Origin: Rhodococcus sp. G-MC3
GTDB taxonomy: Bacteria; Actinomycetota; Actinomycetes; Mycobacteriales; Mycobacteriaceae
DNA: 64,000 nucleotides
Assembly (NCBI RefSeq): GCF_030063335.1
Contig: NZ_JASISW010000001.1
Span: 124,001-188,000, forward strand
Direction of reading: 5' to 3'
How positions within the stretch are numbered: the first letter of the stretch is position 1; the number at the start of each line of letters is the position of its first letter. A program made the translations under genes and the position numbers. Of this stretch, positions 20,369 through 28,750 are shown in pieces. The notes beneath the pieces are model-generated. The model did no database searches, had not been told where the DNA came from, and saw nothing but the letters and a program-made list of their open reading frames with translations.

Positions 20369-21301
20369 GTGCCGAACTTATTTCTTCGCCTAATCGCAGT
20401 GGGCATCGTGTGCGCCGCAGCGATCAGCGGGTGTGCCCGCGAGGTGGGTGACGAGGATACAGACCTCGGCGGCGACGATCGACCGCTCGTTCTCACCACG
20501 TTCACAGTGCTCGCGGACATGGCACGCAACGTCGGCGGAAACCACCTCCGAGTGGAATCGATCACCAAAGCGGGAGCCGAGATTCATGGATATGAGCCGA
20601 CGCCGGGCGATCTGCGCACGGCCGAGCAAGCCGAACTGATCCTCGACAACGGCCTCGGCCTCGAGTCGTGGTTCGAGAAATTCGTCGAACGCGTACCGGC
20701 GCCGCACGTAGTCGTCAGTGATGGCGTCGAACCCGTCTACATTCGAGGCGACGCCTACGCAGGCAAAGCGAACCCGCACGCATGGATGTCGCCGCTGGTC
20801 GCCGAGACCTATGTCGACAACATCGCGCGCGCATTCGCGGAACTGGACCCAGCCAACGAATCGGCCTACAGGTCGAACTCCGAAACGTACAAGTCGAAGC
20901 TGCGCGCAGTAGGCGAGCAACTGCACATCGCTCTCGACGTACTCCCCGAGAATCAGCGCGCACTCGTGTCGTGTGAAGGCGCCTTCAGCTACCTCGCGCG
21001 CGACTTCGCCCTGCAGGAGGCTTATCTCTGGCCGGTCAACGCTGAGCAGGAAGGCACTCCGAAACAGGTGGTGAGCACCATCGACTTCGTCCGCAACAAT
21101 GACGTACCCGCCGTATTCTGCGAGTCGACCGTCTCCGACAAGGCTCAACTCCAGGTCGCAGACGATACCGGAGCCAACTTCGGCGGCAAGCTTTTCGTCG
21201 ACTCGCTCAGCGAGGAAAACGGGCCGGTACCGACCTATCTCGACCTGCTCACCTACGACGCCAGAACCATCACCGACGGACTACTGGGGAATCGACGATG
21301 A
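20369..21301 (+). CDS. Metal (Mn/Zn) ABC transporter substrate-binding lipoprotein
   Basis: 310 aa. Start GTG 20369 gives a short signal peptide with lipobox AISGC; longer readings have no signal peptide. Cluster A-I binding protein features: HGYEPTPGD with the first metal-ligand His, NPHAWMSP with the second, and a C-terminal FCESTVSD with an acidic ligand. First gene of a substrate-binding/ATPase/permease set overlapping ATGA into the ATPase. The adjacent MntR-like regulator makes manganese the likeliest substrate; zinc cannot be excluded. Confidence 0.92.
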   Translation: MPNLFLRLIAVGIVCAAAISGCAREVGDEDTDLGGDDRPLVLTTFTVLADMARNVGGNHLRVESITKAGAEIHGYEPTPGDLRTAEQAELILDNGLGLESWFEKFVERVPAPHVVVSDGVEPVYIRGDAYAGKANPHAWMSPLVAETYVDNIARAFAELDPANESAYRSNSETYKSKLRAVGEQLHIALDVLPENQRALVSCEGAFSYLARDFALQEAYLWPVNAEQEGTPKQVVSTIDFVRNNDVPAVFCESTVSDKAQLQVADDTGANFGGKLFVDSLSEENGPVPTYLDLLTYDARTITDGLLGNRR

Positions 21302-22053
21302 ATGCACAGCAGCCGGCACTCGAGATCGACGGCGTCGGCGTTCGTTATCGCGATGTCACAGCCCTCGTGGACGCGAGCCTCACCTTGAACGCAGGGCGAG
21401 TCTGCGGCCTCGTCGGAATGAACGGATCAGGCAAGTCGACGCTCTTCAAAGCCGTCATGGGTGTCGTTCGGCCCGATACCGGGTCGATCAAGGTGTTCGG
21501 CGGACCTCCGGCAAAGGCTCGAAAGGACGGCACAGTCAGTTACGTCCCACAGAGCGAGACAGTGGACTGGACGTTCCCCATCAGCGTCCGCGAAGTGGTG
21601 ATGATGGGCCGCTACGGCAAGCAGAACTGGATGCGCACACCGCGTGCGCGTGACCACAACGCCGTCACCGAAGCTCTTGCCAGAACCGAGCTCGCCGACT
21701 TGGCCGAACGACAGATCGGACAGCTCTCGGGAGGTCAGCGCAAGCGAGCATTCGTTGCGCGGGCGATCGCGCAGGAAGCCTCTCTGTTGCTCCTCGACGA
21801 GCCGTTCGCCGGCGTCGACAAACGCACCGAAGCGACAATCACCCGGCTGCTACGCGAACTGACCGCACACGGAGCTTCTGTTCTCGTCTCGACCCACGAT
21901 CTTCATGCGCTCCCCGATCTCTGCGACGAAGCAGTCCTACTGCAGCAACGAGTTCTGATGCACGGGAGTCCGCACGAAGTCCTGCGGCCGGAGAACCTCG
22001 CGCTCGCCTTCGGACTCGATCCCCAGCACGCGCACAACCCCGAGGTGGGCTGA
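21298..22053 (+). CDS. Metal ABC transporter ATPase
   Basis: 251 aa. Walker A GMNGSGKST (about residue 41), signature LSGGQRKR, Walker B LLLLDEPFAGVD, and a switch His in STHDLHALPD. Energises uptake through the permease directly downstream. ATG overlaps the stop of the binding-protein gene. Confidence 0.94.
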   Translation: MNAQQPALEIDGVGVRYRDVTALVDASLTLNAGRVCGLVGMNGSGKSTLFKAVMGVVRPDTGSIKVFGGPPAKARKDGTVSYVPQSETVDWTFPISVREVVMMGRYGKQNWMRTPRARDHNAVTEALARTELADLAERQIGQLSGGQRKRAFVARAIAQEASLLLLDEPFAGVDKRTEATITRLLRELTAHGASVLVSTHDLHALPDLCDEAVLLQQRVLMHGSPHEVLRPENLALAFGLDPQHAHNPEVG

Positions 22054-22054
22054 G

Positions 22055-22915
22055 ATGTATCTGGTCGATTTCTTCGTGGAACCGCTGCAGTACACGTTCA
22101 TGCAACGTGCCCTACTGGTCACGATCACCGCATCGATCGTCTGCGCCGTACTCAGTTGCTGGCTCGTACTGATCGGCTGGTCCCTCATGGGCGATGCGGT
22201 CTCACACGCTGTTCTTCCCGGGGTTGCGCTCTCCTACCTGCTCGGAGCGCCGTTCGCAATCGGAGCACTGCTGTTCGCGCTCGTGGCAGTCGGCGCAATC
22301 GGGCTGGTACGCAACACCACCATCGTCAAGGAAGATGCCGCGATCGGCGTGGTCTTCACCACACTTTTTGCCCTCGGTGTCGTGCTGATCTCGAAGTTCC
22401 CGAGCCAGATCGACCTCAACCACATCTTGTTCGGCAACCTCCTGGGAGTCTCACGCAGCGACATGTGGCAGGTCTTCCTGCTCGGCGGGCTCGCTCTCGT
22501 GGTGATGATCGTCAAGCGCCGCGACTTCACCCTGTTCGCCTTCGACCGCACCCAGGCCCGCGCGGTCGGGATCTCGCCCACGGTCATCTCGGGACTGATG
22601 CTCACGCTTCTGGCACTCACGACGGTCGTGGCACTGCAAGCCGTCGGCGTCATCCTCGTCGTCGCGATGCTCATCACTCCCGGTGCAACGGCCTATCTGC
22701 TCACCCATAAGTTCGGACGAATGCTCGTGCTTGCGCCCAGCATCGGCGTCGGATGCGCGATCATCGGGATCTACGTGAGCTTCTACCTCGACGTCTCATC
22801 CGGAGGCACCGTCGTCCTGGCCCAAGGAATCTCGTTCACATTCGCCTACTTGTTCAGCCCGACCCAGGGCTTGATCACGCGGGGACTGCGCAGACGCAAG
22901 GACGTCCCCGCCTGA
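22055..22915 (+). CDS. Metal ABC transporter permease
   Basis: 286 aa, with about eight hydrophobic segments typical of the ABC-3 (TroC/ZnuB) permease family. Family stretches: GDAVSHAVLPGVALSYLLG, and GVILVVAMLITPGATAYLLT near the C-terminus. Begins 1 bp after the ATPase stop. A short 3' region then leads to the regulator. Confidence 0.93.
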   Translation: MYLVDFFVEPLQYTFMQRALLVTITASIVCAVLSCWLVLIGWSLMGDAVSHAVLPGVALSYLLGAPFAIGALLFALVAVGAIGLVRNTTIVKEDAAIGVVFTTLFALGVVLISKFPSQIDLNHILFGNLLGVSRSDMWQVFLLGGLALVVMIVKRRDFTLFAFDRTQARAVGISPTVISGLMLTLLALTTVVALQAVGVILVVAMLITPGATAYLLTHKFGRMLVLAPSIGVGCAIIGIYVSFYLDVSSGGTVVLAQGISFTFAYLFSPTQGLITRGLRRRKDVPA

Positions 22916-22944
22916 GTGCCCGCAAGGGCAAGATGTGATTTCGG

Positions 22945-22961
22945 CTTGGATTGCCTAAGCT
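22945..22961 (+). promoter_or_regulatory. Promoter and possible metal-regulator operator of mntR-like gene
   Basis: TAAGCT (22956-22961) fits the -10 consensus TAnnnT and ends 7 nt before GTG 22969. An imperfect 15-bp dyad CTTGG-N5-CTAAG (22945-22959, one mismatch) overlaps it and contains the CCTAA-like half typical of DtxR/IdeR/MntR sites. Autoregulation is inference. Confidence 0.45.
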
Positions 22962-22968
22962 CGATGCC

Positions 22969-23676
22969 GTGGTGGAACGAACGGAAGTACCGAACGTGAT
23001 CGACGATGTTCAGTTGTCCGCAGTTGCGCAGGACTACCTCAAGGTGATCTGGACCGCCAGCGAATGGACCGAGGATTCGGTCAGCACGAAGATGTTGTCC
23101 GAGCGCATCGGTGTCTCGGCATCGACCGTCTCCGAGGCGATACGTAAGCTGGCCGATCAAGGAATGGTCGACCACGCCCGCTACGGCGCAATCTCATTGA
23201 CCGCGCGCGGTCGCCTGGCCGCGATTGCGATGGTTCGCCGTCATCGACTCATCGAGACTTACCTCGTGCAGGAACTCGGTTACGGGTGGGACGAGGTACA
23301 CGACGAGGCAGAAATCCTCGAACATGCCGTATCCGACCTCATGATGAGCCGCATCGACGCCAAACTCGGCTTCCCCGAACGTGATCCGCACGGCGATCCG
23401 ATCCCGTCCGTCCACGGCGACATCGACACTCCCGAAGCCACTCGTCTGAGCGACTACACCGACGGTCAAAGCGGACGCGTGGCTCGGATCTCGGATTCTG
23501 ATCCCGCGATGCTCCGGTACTTCGACTCGGTGGGAATCACGTTGGACCTGTCGATCACGGTTGTCGAGCGCCGCGACTACGCAGGCACTGTGGCAATCGA
23601 ACTCGGTCAGGCTGCCAGCGCAGCCATCGATCTGGGACAGCGCGCAGCAGAGGCCATCTGGATGGTCCCCGTCTAG
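22969..23676 (+). CDS. mntR: DtxR family metal-dependent regulator (MntR/SirR-like)
   Basis: 235 aa. GTG 22969 was selected because the -10 element stands exactly 7 nt before it (leaderless); a TTG at 22951 would lie inside the promoter. Winged HTH at about 18-70 (LSERIGVSASTVSEAIRKLADQGMV), dimerisation/metal domain with DEVHDEAEILEHAVSD (His/Glu ligands), and a C-terminal FeoA/SH3-like domain. Represses manganese uptake when metal is bound in known homologues (Rv2788); lies directly after the transporter it probably controls. Its stop overlaps the truB stop. Confidence 0.88.
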   Translation: MVERTEVPNVIDDVQLSAVAQDYLKVIWTASEWTEDSVSTKMLSERIGVSASTVSEAIRKLADQGMVDHARYGAISLTARGRLAAIAMVRRHRLIETYLVQELGYGWDEVHDEAEILEHAVSDLMMSRIDAKLGFPERDPHGDPIPSVHGDIDTPEATRLSDYTDGQSGRVARISDSDPAMLRYFDSVGITLDLSITVVERRDYAGTVAIELGQAASAAIDLGQRAAEAIWMVPV

Positions 23677-24629
23677 TCCGCCTGCCCACTCTGCTCCGCC
23701 TGGCGCGCTGCGCGAAGAGTTGCAGGCCTCACCACCAGGACCGAACTCGCTCGCTTACCTTTCTCCTGTAGCAGCGCGATGGTATGACCGGAGGGATCGA
23801 TCGCGGCATAGACACCGACCAAACCGATCGGGTCCAACCACCGACCCTGGCTGATCGCTTCCGCTTCGACCGCGTCGACCTGCCTGTGCGGGAACGCTGT
23901 TCGTGCGGCCTCGTCGATATCGAGGCTGACGGCAGGATCGTCGGCAAGTTGACCCAACGTCCGAGCGTGCTCGAGGGTGAACGGCCCGACCCGGGTGCGT
24001 CGGAGCACCGTCAGGTGACCGCCGACGCCGAGGGCGCCGCCGAGATCGCGTGCGAGCGCGCGAATATAGGTACCCGACGAGCAGTCGACCTCCACATCGA
24101 GATCGACGAACCCTGTTCCCGGAATGTCTCGACGCGCCAACACGTCGAAGCGGGTCACCGTGACGGCTCGGGCCGGGAGCGTGAACTCTTCTCCCGCCCG
24201 GACCAGCTTGTGCGCCCGTTGCCCGTCCACCTTGATGGCACTGACACTCGACGGAACCTGCTCGATCTCGCCAGTGAGCAGAGCCACGTTCGCAGCGATA
24301 TCCTCGTCGCGCACCGCCGATGCGTCGGCGTCGGCGACCGTCTCGCCCTCGGCGTCGTCGGTCGCCGTGGTTCTGCCGAGCCTGATGGTCGCGGAGTACG
24401 CCTTCGTCGTCAGTGCGAGGAGCCCCAGCATCTTGGTTGCGCGCTCGATGCCGAGTACGAGCACTCCCGTCGCCATTGGATCGAGAGTGCCCGCATGACC
24501 GACCTTTCGGGTCTGGAGCAACTTGCGACACGATGCGACCACGTCGTGACTGGTCACGCCGGAGTCTTTGTCGACGATCAACAACCCGGCGCCGACGAGA
24601 CCGGAGGACAACTTTTCACGTGCAGACAC
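23673..24629 (-). CDS. truB: tRNA pseudouridine(55) synthase
   Basis: Makes pseudouridine 55 in the T-loop of tRNAs. 318 aa from GTG 24629. The catalytic region GHAGTLDPMATGVLVLG is present near residue 45, followed by YSATIRLGRTTATDDAEG and VPSSVSAIKVDGQRA. Slightly longer than enteric TruB at the C-terminus, as in mycobacteria. Adjacent to pptT as in M. tuberculosis (Rv2793c-Rv2794c). Confidence 0.95.
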   Translation of the reverse strand: MSAREKLSSGLVGAGLLIVDKDSGVTSHDVVASCRKLLQTRKVGHAGTLDPMATGVLVLGIERATKMLGLLALTTKAYSATIRLGRTTATDDAEGETVADADASAVRDEDIAANVALLTGEIEQVPSSVSAIKVDGQRAHKLVRAGEEFTLPARAVTVTRFDVLARRDIPGTGFVDLDVEVDCSSGTYIRALARDLGGALGVGGHLTVLRRTRVGPFTLEHARTLGQLADDPAVSLDIDEAARTAFPHRQVDAVEAEAISQGRWLDPIGLVGVYAAIDPSGHTIALLQEKGKRASSVLVVRPATLRAARQAEQSGQAD

Positions 24630-24669
24630 GAGATGTCATTCTGCCAGGGCACATAAAGGTAAGTTCGGG

Positions 24670-25335
24670 CTAGGTCACTGCAATCGCCGTGACGATCAAC
24701 CCACCCGAGACCATCCATCGCCCGTCGAACGATGCCAGCGGTGGCCCGGCGAGCGTGCCACCCGGCACGAGCAGCTCCGAGTGGAAGGTGCCGGAGGGGT
24801 GGTCGCCGGTCCCGGTCCGCTCGAACGTGATGTGCGCATCCTCGAATCCGAGCCACCGGCCGGTCAGTGGTTCCCATGCCTTGTAGGTCGCTTCTTTTGC
24901 GCAGAACAACAACCGGTCCCAGTGCACGTCGGGGTCGGATGCAGTTGCCAGCCACTCACGTTCCGGTTCGAGGCTGACCGCGCCCAACACACCGTCAGGA
25001 AGCGGACCGTGCGGCTCGGCGTCGATACCCACCGAACGAACGGCCATCGCATGTCCGAGAACAGCGCCGCGATAACCGTCGCAGTGCGTGAGGGACCCGA
25101 CAATGCCCTTGGGCCATTGAGGCGCTCCGGATTTGCCCCTCATGATGGGAGCCGGATCGACCCCCAGCTTCTCCATCGCGACGCGGGCACAGTGCCGCGC
25201 CGAGGTGAATTCCCTTTTACGCTTGTCCACTGCTTTGGCCACGAGCGGCGCTTCGAGTGGATGTGGCGTCAACCCGGGAGGATCCTCGAACAATTCAGCG
25301 GCGACGACGCCGCTGGGCAGGATCGACTCGATCAA
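24670..25335 (-). CDS. pptT: 4'-phosphopantetheinyl transferase, PptT type
   Basis: Converts acyl and peptidyl carrier proteins to holo form; in mycobacteria PptT is needed for mycolic acid and siderophore synthesis. 221 aa from a TTG start at 25335 that forms a TTGA overlap with the metallophosphoesterase stop and yields MIESILPSGVVAAELF, aligned with the mycobacterial N-terminus. Motifs: SLTHCDGYRGAVLG, SVGIDAEPH (Mg-binding Asp/Glu) and FCAKEATYKAWEPLTGRWLG. The rare start codon and coupling suggest expression set by the upstream gene. Confidence 0.93.
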   Translation of the reverse strand: MIESILPSGVVAAELFEDPPGLTPHPLEAPLVAKAVDKRKREFTSARHCARVAMEKLGVDPAPIMRGKSGAPQWPKGIVGSLTHCDGYRGAVLGHAMAVRSVGIDAEPHGPLPDGVLGAVSLEPEREWLATASDPDVHWDRLLFCAKEATYKAWEPLTGRWLGFEDAHITFERTGTGDHPSGTFHSELLVPGGTLAGPPLASFDGRWMVSGGLIVTAIAVT

Positions 25336-26255
25336 CGCGCGGCCCTCATCTTCTCGACTTCGGCTTCCATCGCGGCTGTAACCGTGAAGTGCCCACCGAA
25401 CTTGTTGAGCGTCCCCTCGGGATACTCGGGCACGGGAAGTATCTGACGAAGCACATTCGCAGGCAATCCGCGCTTCTGCCACTCGCGGGGGTATCCGACC
25501 GACACCTCCTCGAACCGAACACCGTCGTAGTACGTCGTACGTGGAATGTGGAGATGGCCGTACACCGAGCAGATCGCGTTGTAGCGCGTGTGCCAGTCGC
25601 CGGTGAGTGTCGAACCACACCACAAGGCGAACTCGGGATAGAACAACACGTCGGTCGGCTGCCTGACCATCGGGAAGTGGTTGATCAGGACGGTGGGAAT
25701 CGACAGGTCGAGTTCGTCGAGCCGTGTCCTCGTGCTGTCGATCCGCGCACGGCACCACGCATCACGCGTGGCGTAGGGCTGCGGAGACAACAGAAACTCA
25801 TCGGTCGCCACGACGTTCTTGTCCCTGGCGATCTTCAGACCGTGCTCCTTGTCGATCGCGCCCCGGGGCAGAAACGAGTAGTCGTAGAGGAGAAACATGG
25901 GGACGATTGTCGCGGGACCGCCGTCACCTTCCCAGATCAGGTACGGATCCTCCGGTGTCACGACGTCGATTTCGCGACACAAATTGACCAGGTACTCGTA
26001 TCGCGCCACACCGTGGATCTGCACCGGGTCTTTCGCCGTGGTCCACAATTCGTGGTTCCCCGGCACCCAGATCACCTTCGCGAACCGGCTTCTGAGCAAT
26101 TCCAACGCCCACTTGATGTCGTCGGTCTTCTCGGACACGTCACCGGCGACTATCAGCCAGTCCTCAGGCGATTCCGGGTGAATGTCCTCGGTGACCGGCC
26201 GATTGCCTCGGTGGCCGACGTGGATGTCACTGACTGCCCAGAGCTTTGCTGTCAC
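25332..26255 (-). CDS. Metallophosphoesterase (Rv2795c-like)
   Basis: 307 aa from GTG 26255, with GGAAGGA about 10 nt upstream; an ATG at 26396 would add a non-conserved extension. Calcineurin-like motifs: SDIHVGHRGN (DxH), VAGDVSE (GD), WVPGNHELW (GNHE), INHFPMV (H) and YGHLHIPRTTYYDG (GHxH). In mycobacteria this gene is paired with pptT, where the homologue (PptH) has been reported to hydrolyse the phosphopantetheine arm from carrier proteins, opposing PptT. The coupling here is consistent with that. Confidence 0.88.
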   Translation of the reverse strand: MTAKLWAVSDIHVGHRGNRPVTEDIHPESPEDWLIVAGDVSEKTDDIKWALELLRSRFAKVIWVPGNHELWTTAKDPVQIHGVARYEYLVNLCREIDVVTPEDPYLIWEGDGGPATIVPMFLLYDYSFLPRGAIDKEHGLKIARDKNVVATDEFLLSPQPYATRDAWCRARIDSTRTRLDELDLSIPTVLINHFPMVRQPTDVLFYPEFALWCGSTLTGDWHTRYNAICSVYGHLHIPRTTYYDGVRFEEVSVGYPREWQKRGLPANVLRQILPVPEYPEGTLNKFGGHFTVTAAMEAEVEKMRAAR

Positions 26256-26404
26256 AGGCCACAGTCCTTCCGTTCGGTCTACTGATTGCACTGAAGAGAA
26301 ACAACATCTCATTGTCCCCTGAGATTCCTGTACTCGACCGGCCGGACTCGAACAGCAGGGCCGGTACATCGAGCGGGCACGGCTGGGGTGCGACAATCGG
26401 AGAC

Positions 26405-26599
26405 ATGGAAAATCTATCGGCGTCCGAGAAAAACGGCCTGCGCGGCGGCCTGTTGATCACGGTGATGGCAGCATTCATCGCCGGAATTGCTTCCGAGAAC
26501 TTCGTAACCGGTTTCGTGATCACCGCGGTCGTCTGCGGGGTCGCACTACTCGCCGCTACGGTCTTGGCTCGCATCGTCATTTCCCGTCGAAATCGGTAG
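26405..26599 (+). CDS. Small two-helix membrane protein, function unknown
   Basis: 64 aa. ATG 26405 is preceded by CGGAGAC, a fair ribosome-binding site. A hydrophilic start is followed by two hydrophobic segments (about 12-33 and 36-57) and a basic end ISRRNR. No family recognised. Longer in-frame reading from 26246 lacks coding character. Confidence 0.6.
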   Translation: MENLSASEKNGLRGGLLITVMAAFIAGIASENFVTGFVITAVVCGVALLAATVLARIVISRRNR

Positions 26600-26630
26600 C
26601 CATTGGGCAATGAATCCGCATTTGCTGGTT

Positions 26631-26636
26631 TAGAAT
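26631..26636 (+). promoter_or_regulatory. -10 element TAGAAT, probable leaderless promoter
   Basis: TAGAAT, close to TATAAT, ends 7 nt before ATG 26644 within an AT-rich patch unusual for this window. No Shine-Dalgarno sequence precedes the ATG, so the molybdate block probably begins with a leaderless mRNA. Confidence 0.6.
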
Positions 26637-26643
26637 ACTTTTT

Positions 26644-27042
26644 ATGCCGCATTCACGGATCCGAGTCAAGGACGCCGCCGCGCTCCTCGGAGTCAGCGAC
26701 GACACAGTCCGCCGATGGATCGACGGCGGCGCACTTCCATCGGAGAAGGACGACTCGGGCCGCAAGGTTATCGATGGCGCCGATCTTGCCTTGTTTGCCC
26801 GCGGGCACGCATCACCGCCGCCCGATCCGACCGGAACTGAAAGTTCGGCACGAAACAGGCTTGTCGGGCTGGTCACCAAAGTCACATCGGACCTTGTGAT
26901 GAGCGAGGTCGAGATGCAGTGTGGCCCGTTCACTGTCGTCTCCCTCATGAGCACCGAATCCGTGCGCACTCTCGGCCTGGAGCCTGGATCCATTGCGGTT
27001 GCTGTCGTCAAGGCAACCACCGTCATCGTCGAAGCAACCTGA
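26644..27042 (+). CDS. HTH-TOBE molybdate-binding protein (molbindin-like)
   Basis: 132 aa. Residues 5-50 form an excisionase/MerR-type HTH (VKDAAALLGVSDDTVRRWIDGG); residues 68-132 form a single TOBE/Mop domain (RNRLVGLVTKVTSDLVMSEVEMQ). Mop domains bind molybdate or tungstate as oligomers, so this may sense intracellular molybdate and bind DNA, or store it. It is immediately upstream of modABC. Compared with ModE the HTH is of a different type and there is one Mop domain instead of two. Confidence 0.85.
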   Translation: MPHSRIRVKDAAALLGVSDDTVRRWIDGGALPSEKDDSGRKVIDGADLALFARGHASPPPDPTGTESSARNRLVGLVTKVTSDLVMSEVEMQCGPFTVVSLMSTESVRTLGLEPGSIAVAVVKATTVIVEAT

Positions 27043-27089
27043 CCAGCCTTCCCGTAGCCACGCCCCCCGAACCCATGGAGGACACTTCT

Positions 27090-27914
27090 GTGAAATCAAC
27101 ACTGCCGGTCTCGATCGTCGCGCTCGGAGCGTCGGTCGCTCTGCTCGCCGGGTGCGGAAGCTCCGATTCTTCCGACACCACATCAGACGCATCGGCCACA
27201 GAGTCGTCGGCGCCGGGAAACACTTCGTCGTCGGAGATCACCGGCGACATCACAGTGTTCGCTGCGGCGTCGCTGAAGGCGGTGTTCACCGAGCTCGGCG
27301 ACGTCTTCGAGTCCGAACATGCCGGCACCAAAGTCGAATTCAACTTCGCCGGTTCGTCGGACTTGGTCACACAGCTGACCCAGGGCGCGCCCGCCGACGT
27401 CTTCGCCTCGGCAGACACGAACAACATGATCAAAGCAGTCGACGGCGATCTCGTCGCAGGCGAGCCGGAGAACTTCGCGACGAACACACTCACAATTGTC
27501 ACGGCACCGGGTAACCCGAAGAACGTGAAAACTTTCGGCGATCTCGCCAACCCTGACGTTCTGACGGTGATCTGTGCCCCGCAGGTTCCGTGCGGTAGTG
27601 CAACCAAGAAGGTAGAAGACGCGACCGGCACCACAATTTCTGCCGTCAGCGAGGAATCCGCTGTCACCGATGTCCTGGGCAAGGTCACCTCGGGCCAGGC
27701 CGATGCCGGACTCGTCTACGTCACCGACGCAGCAGGCGTCGGCGACAAGGTGACAGCGGTGGCGTTTCCCGAGGCAGGCGAAGCGGTCAACACCTACCCG
27801 ATCGCCGTACTGAAGGGCAGTGACAATGCCGCTGCTGCTGCGGCATTCGAGGCGCTCGTTGCAGGCGACGCAGGCGAGAAGGTCCTCGCTGACGCTGGAT
27901 TCGCAGCGCCGTGA
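27090..27914 (+). CDS. modA: Molybdate ABC transporter substrate-binding lipoprotein
   Basis: 274 aa from GTG 27090, which has GGAGG 8 nt upstream and begins directly with a signal peptide and lipobox LLAGC; the ATG at 27075 would overlap that ribosome-binding site. ModA features: [46 protein letters not shown] and a C-terminal [13 protein letters not shown] Ser/Thr-rich linker follows the cysteine. Overlaps modB by 4 bp. Confidence 0.95.
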   Translation: MKSTLPVSIVALGASVALLAGCGSSDSSDTTSDASATESSAPGNTSSSEITGDITVFAAASLKAVFTELGDVFESEHAGTKVEFNFAGSSDLVTQLTQGAPADVFASADTNNMIKAVDGDLVAGEPENFATNTLTIVTAPGNPKNVKTFGDLANPDVLTVICAPQVPCGSATKKVEDATGTTISAVSEESAVTDVLGKVTSGQADAGLVYVTDAAGVGDKVTAVAFPEAGEAVNTYPIAVLKGSDNAAAAAAFEALVAGDAGEKVLADAGFAAP

Positions 27915-28720
27915 CCTCACATCGCCGCGGGAACGAGGTCCGTGCCCGGTTGCCGGTCTGGATCTTCGTCCCTGCAGCGATCGGTGCACTCTTCGTCGTC
28001 ACCCCACTGCTCGCAATCCTTCTGAAGATCGATTGGCCGAACTTCCTTCCGCTCGTCACCTCCGAATCCTCGCGCACGGCGCTGATGTTGAGCTTGAAAA
28101 CGGCGGCGATGAGCACGGCGGCGTGTGCCGTGATCGGCGTACCCATGGCTATGGTCCTCGCGCGCACCGACTTCCCCGGACTCTCGATACTTCGAGCGCT
28201 CGTTCTACTTCCCCTCGTACTTCCTCCGGTGGTCGGCGGAATTGCATTGCTCTACACCTTCGGCCGGCTCGGTCTGCTCGGCCGTCATCTCGAAGGATGG
28301 GGAATCTCGATCGCGTTCTCCACCACGGCGGTAGTCCTCGCGCAAACCTTCGTGTCGCTTCCATTCCTCGTCGTGAGTCTCGAGGGCGCACTGCGCAGTT
28401 CGGGGCACGAGTTCGAGGTCGTCGCCGCGACGCTCGGCGCCCGCCCGACGACCGTACTTCGGCGTGTGACGCTCCCTCTCGTCCTTCCCGGTTTGATGTC
28501 GGGTGCGGTTCTCGCGTTCGCGCGCGCCCTCGGTGAGTTCGGTGCCACACTGACATTCGCCGGCTCGCTGCAGGGTGTGACTCGGACGCTCCCGCTGGAA
28601 ATCTATCTGCAGCGCGAGACCGATCCCGATGCGGCAGTCGCGTTGTCGTTGTTGCTCATCCTCGTTGCGGCTGCCATCGTCGTCGTCGCGGGTGGACGCA
28701 GAGTGGCCAGTGCCCTGTGA
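27911..28720 (+). CDS. modB: Molybdate ABC transporter permease
   Basis: 269 aa, about six hydrophobic helices. The ATPase-contacting loop is visible as [20 protein letters not shown] followed by [23 protein letters not shown] 27911 overlaps the modA stop. Its stop codon lies inside the first unit of a 17-bp tandem duplication. Confidence 0.94.
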   Translation: MTSHRRGNEVRARLPVWIFVPAAIGALFVVTPLLAILLKIDWPNFLPLVTSESSRTALMLSLKTAAMSTAACAVIGVPMAMVLARTDFPGLSILRALVLLPLVLPPVVGGIALLYTFGRLGLLGRHLEGWGISIAFSTTAVVLAQTFVSLPFLVVSLEGALRSSGHEFEVVAATLGARPTTVLRRVTLPLVLPGLMSGAVLAFARALGEFGATLTFAGSLQGVTRTLPLEIYLQRETDPDAAVALSLLLILVAAAIVVVAGGRRVASAL

Positions 28721-28750
28721 ACGAGACAACACTGTGAACGAGTCAACACT
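28717..28750 (+). repeat. 17-bp tandem duplication between modB and modC
   Basis: Two units, gtgaacgagacaacact and gtgaacgagtcaacact, differ at one base and are followed by gtgagcg at the modC start. Each unit begins with GTGA, so the modC-like start signal appears to have been duplicated; the copies at 28717 and 28734 are out of frame or closed quickly. Confidence 0.8.
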
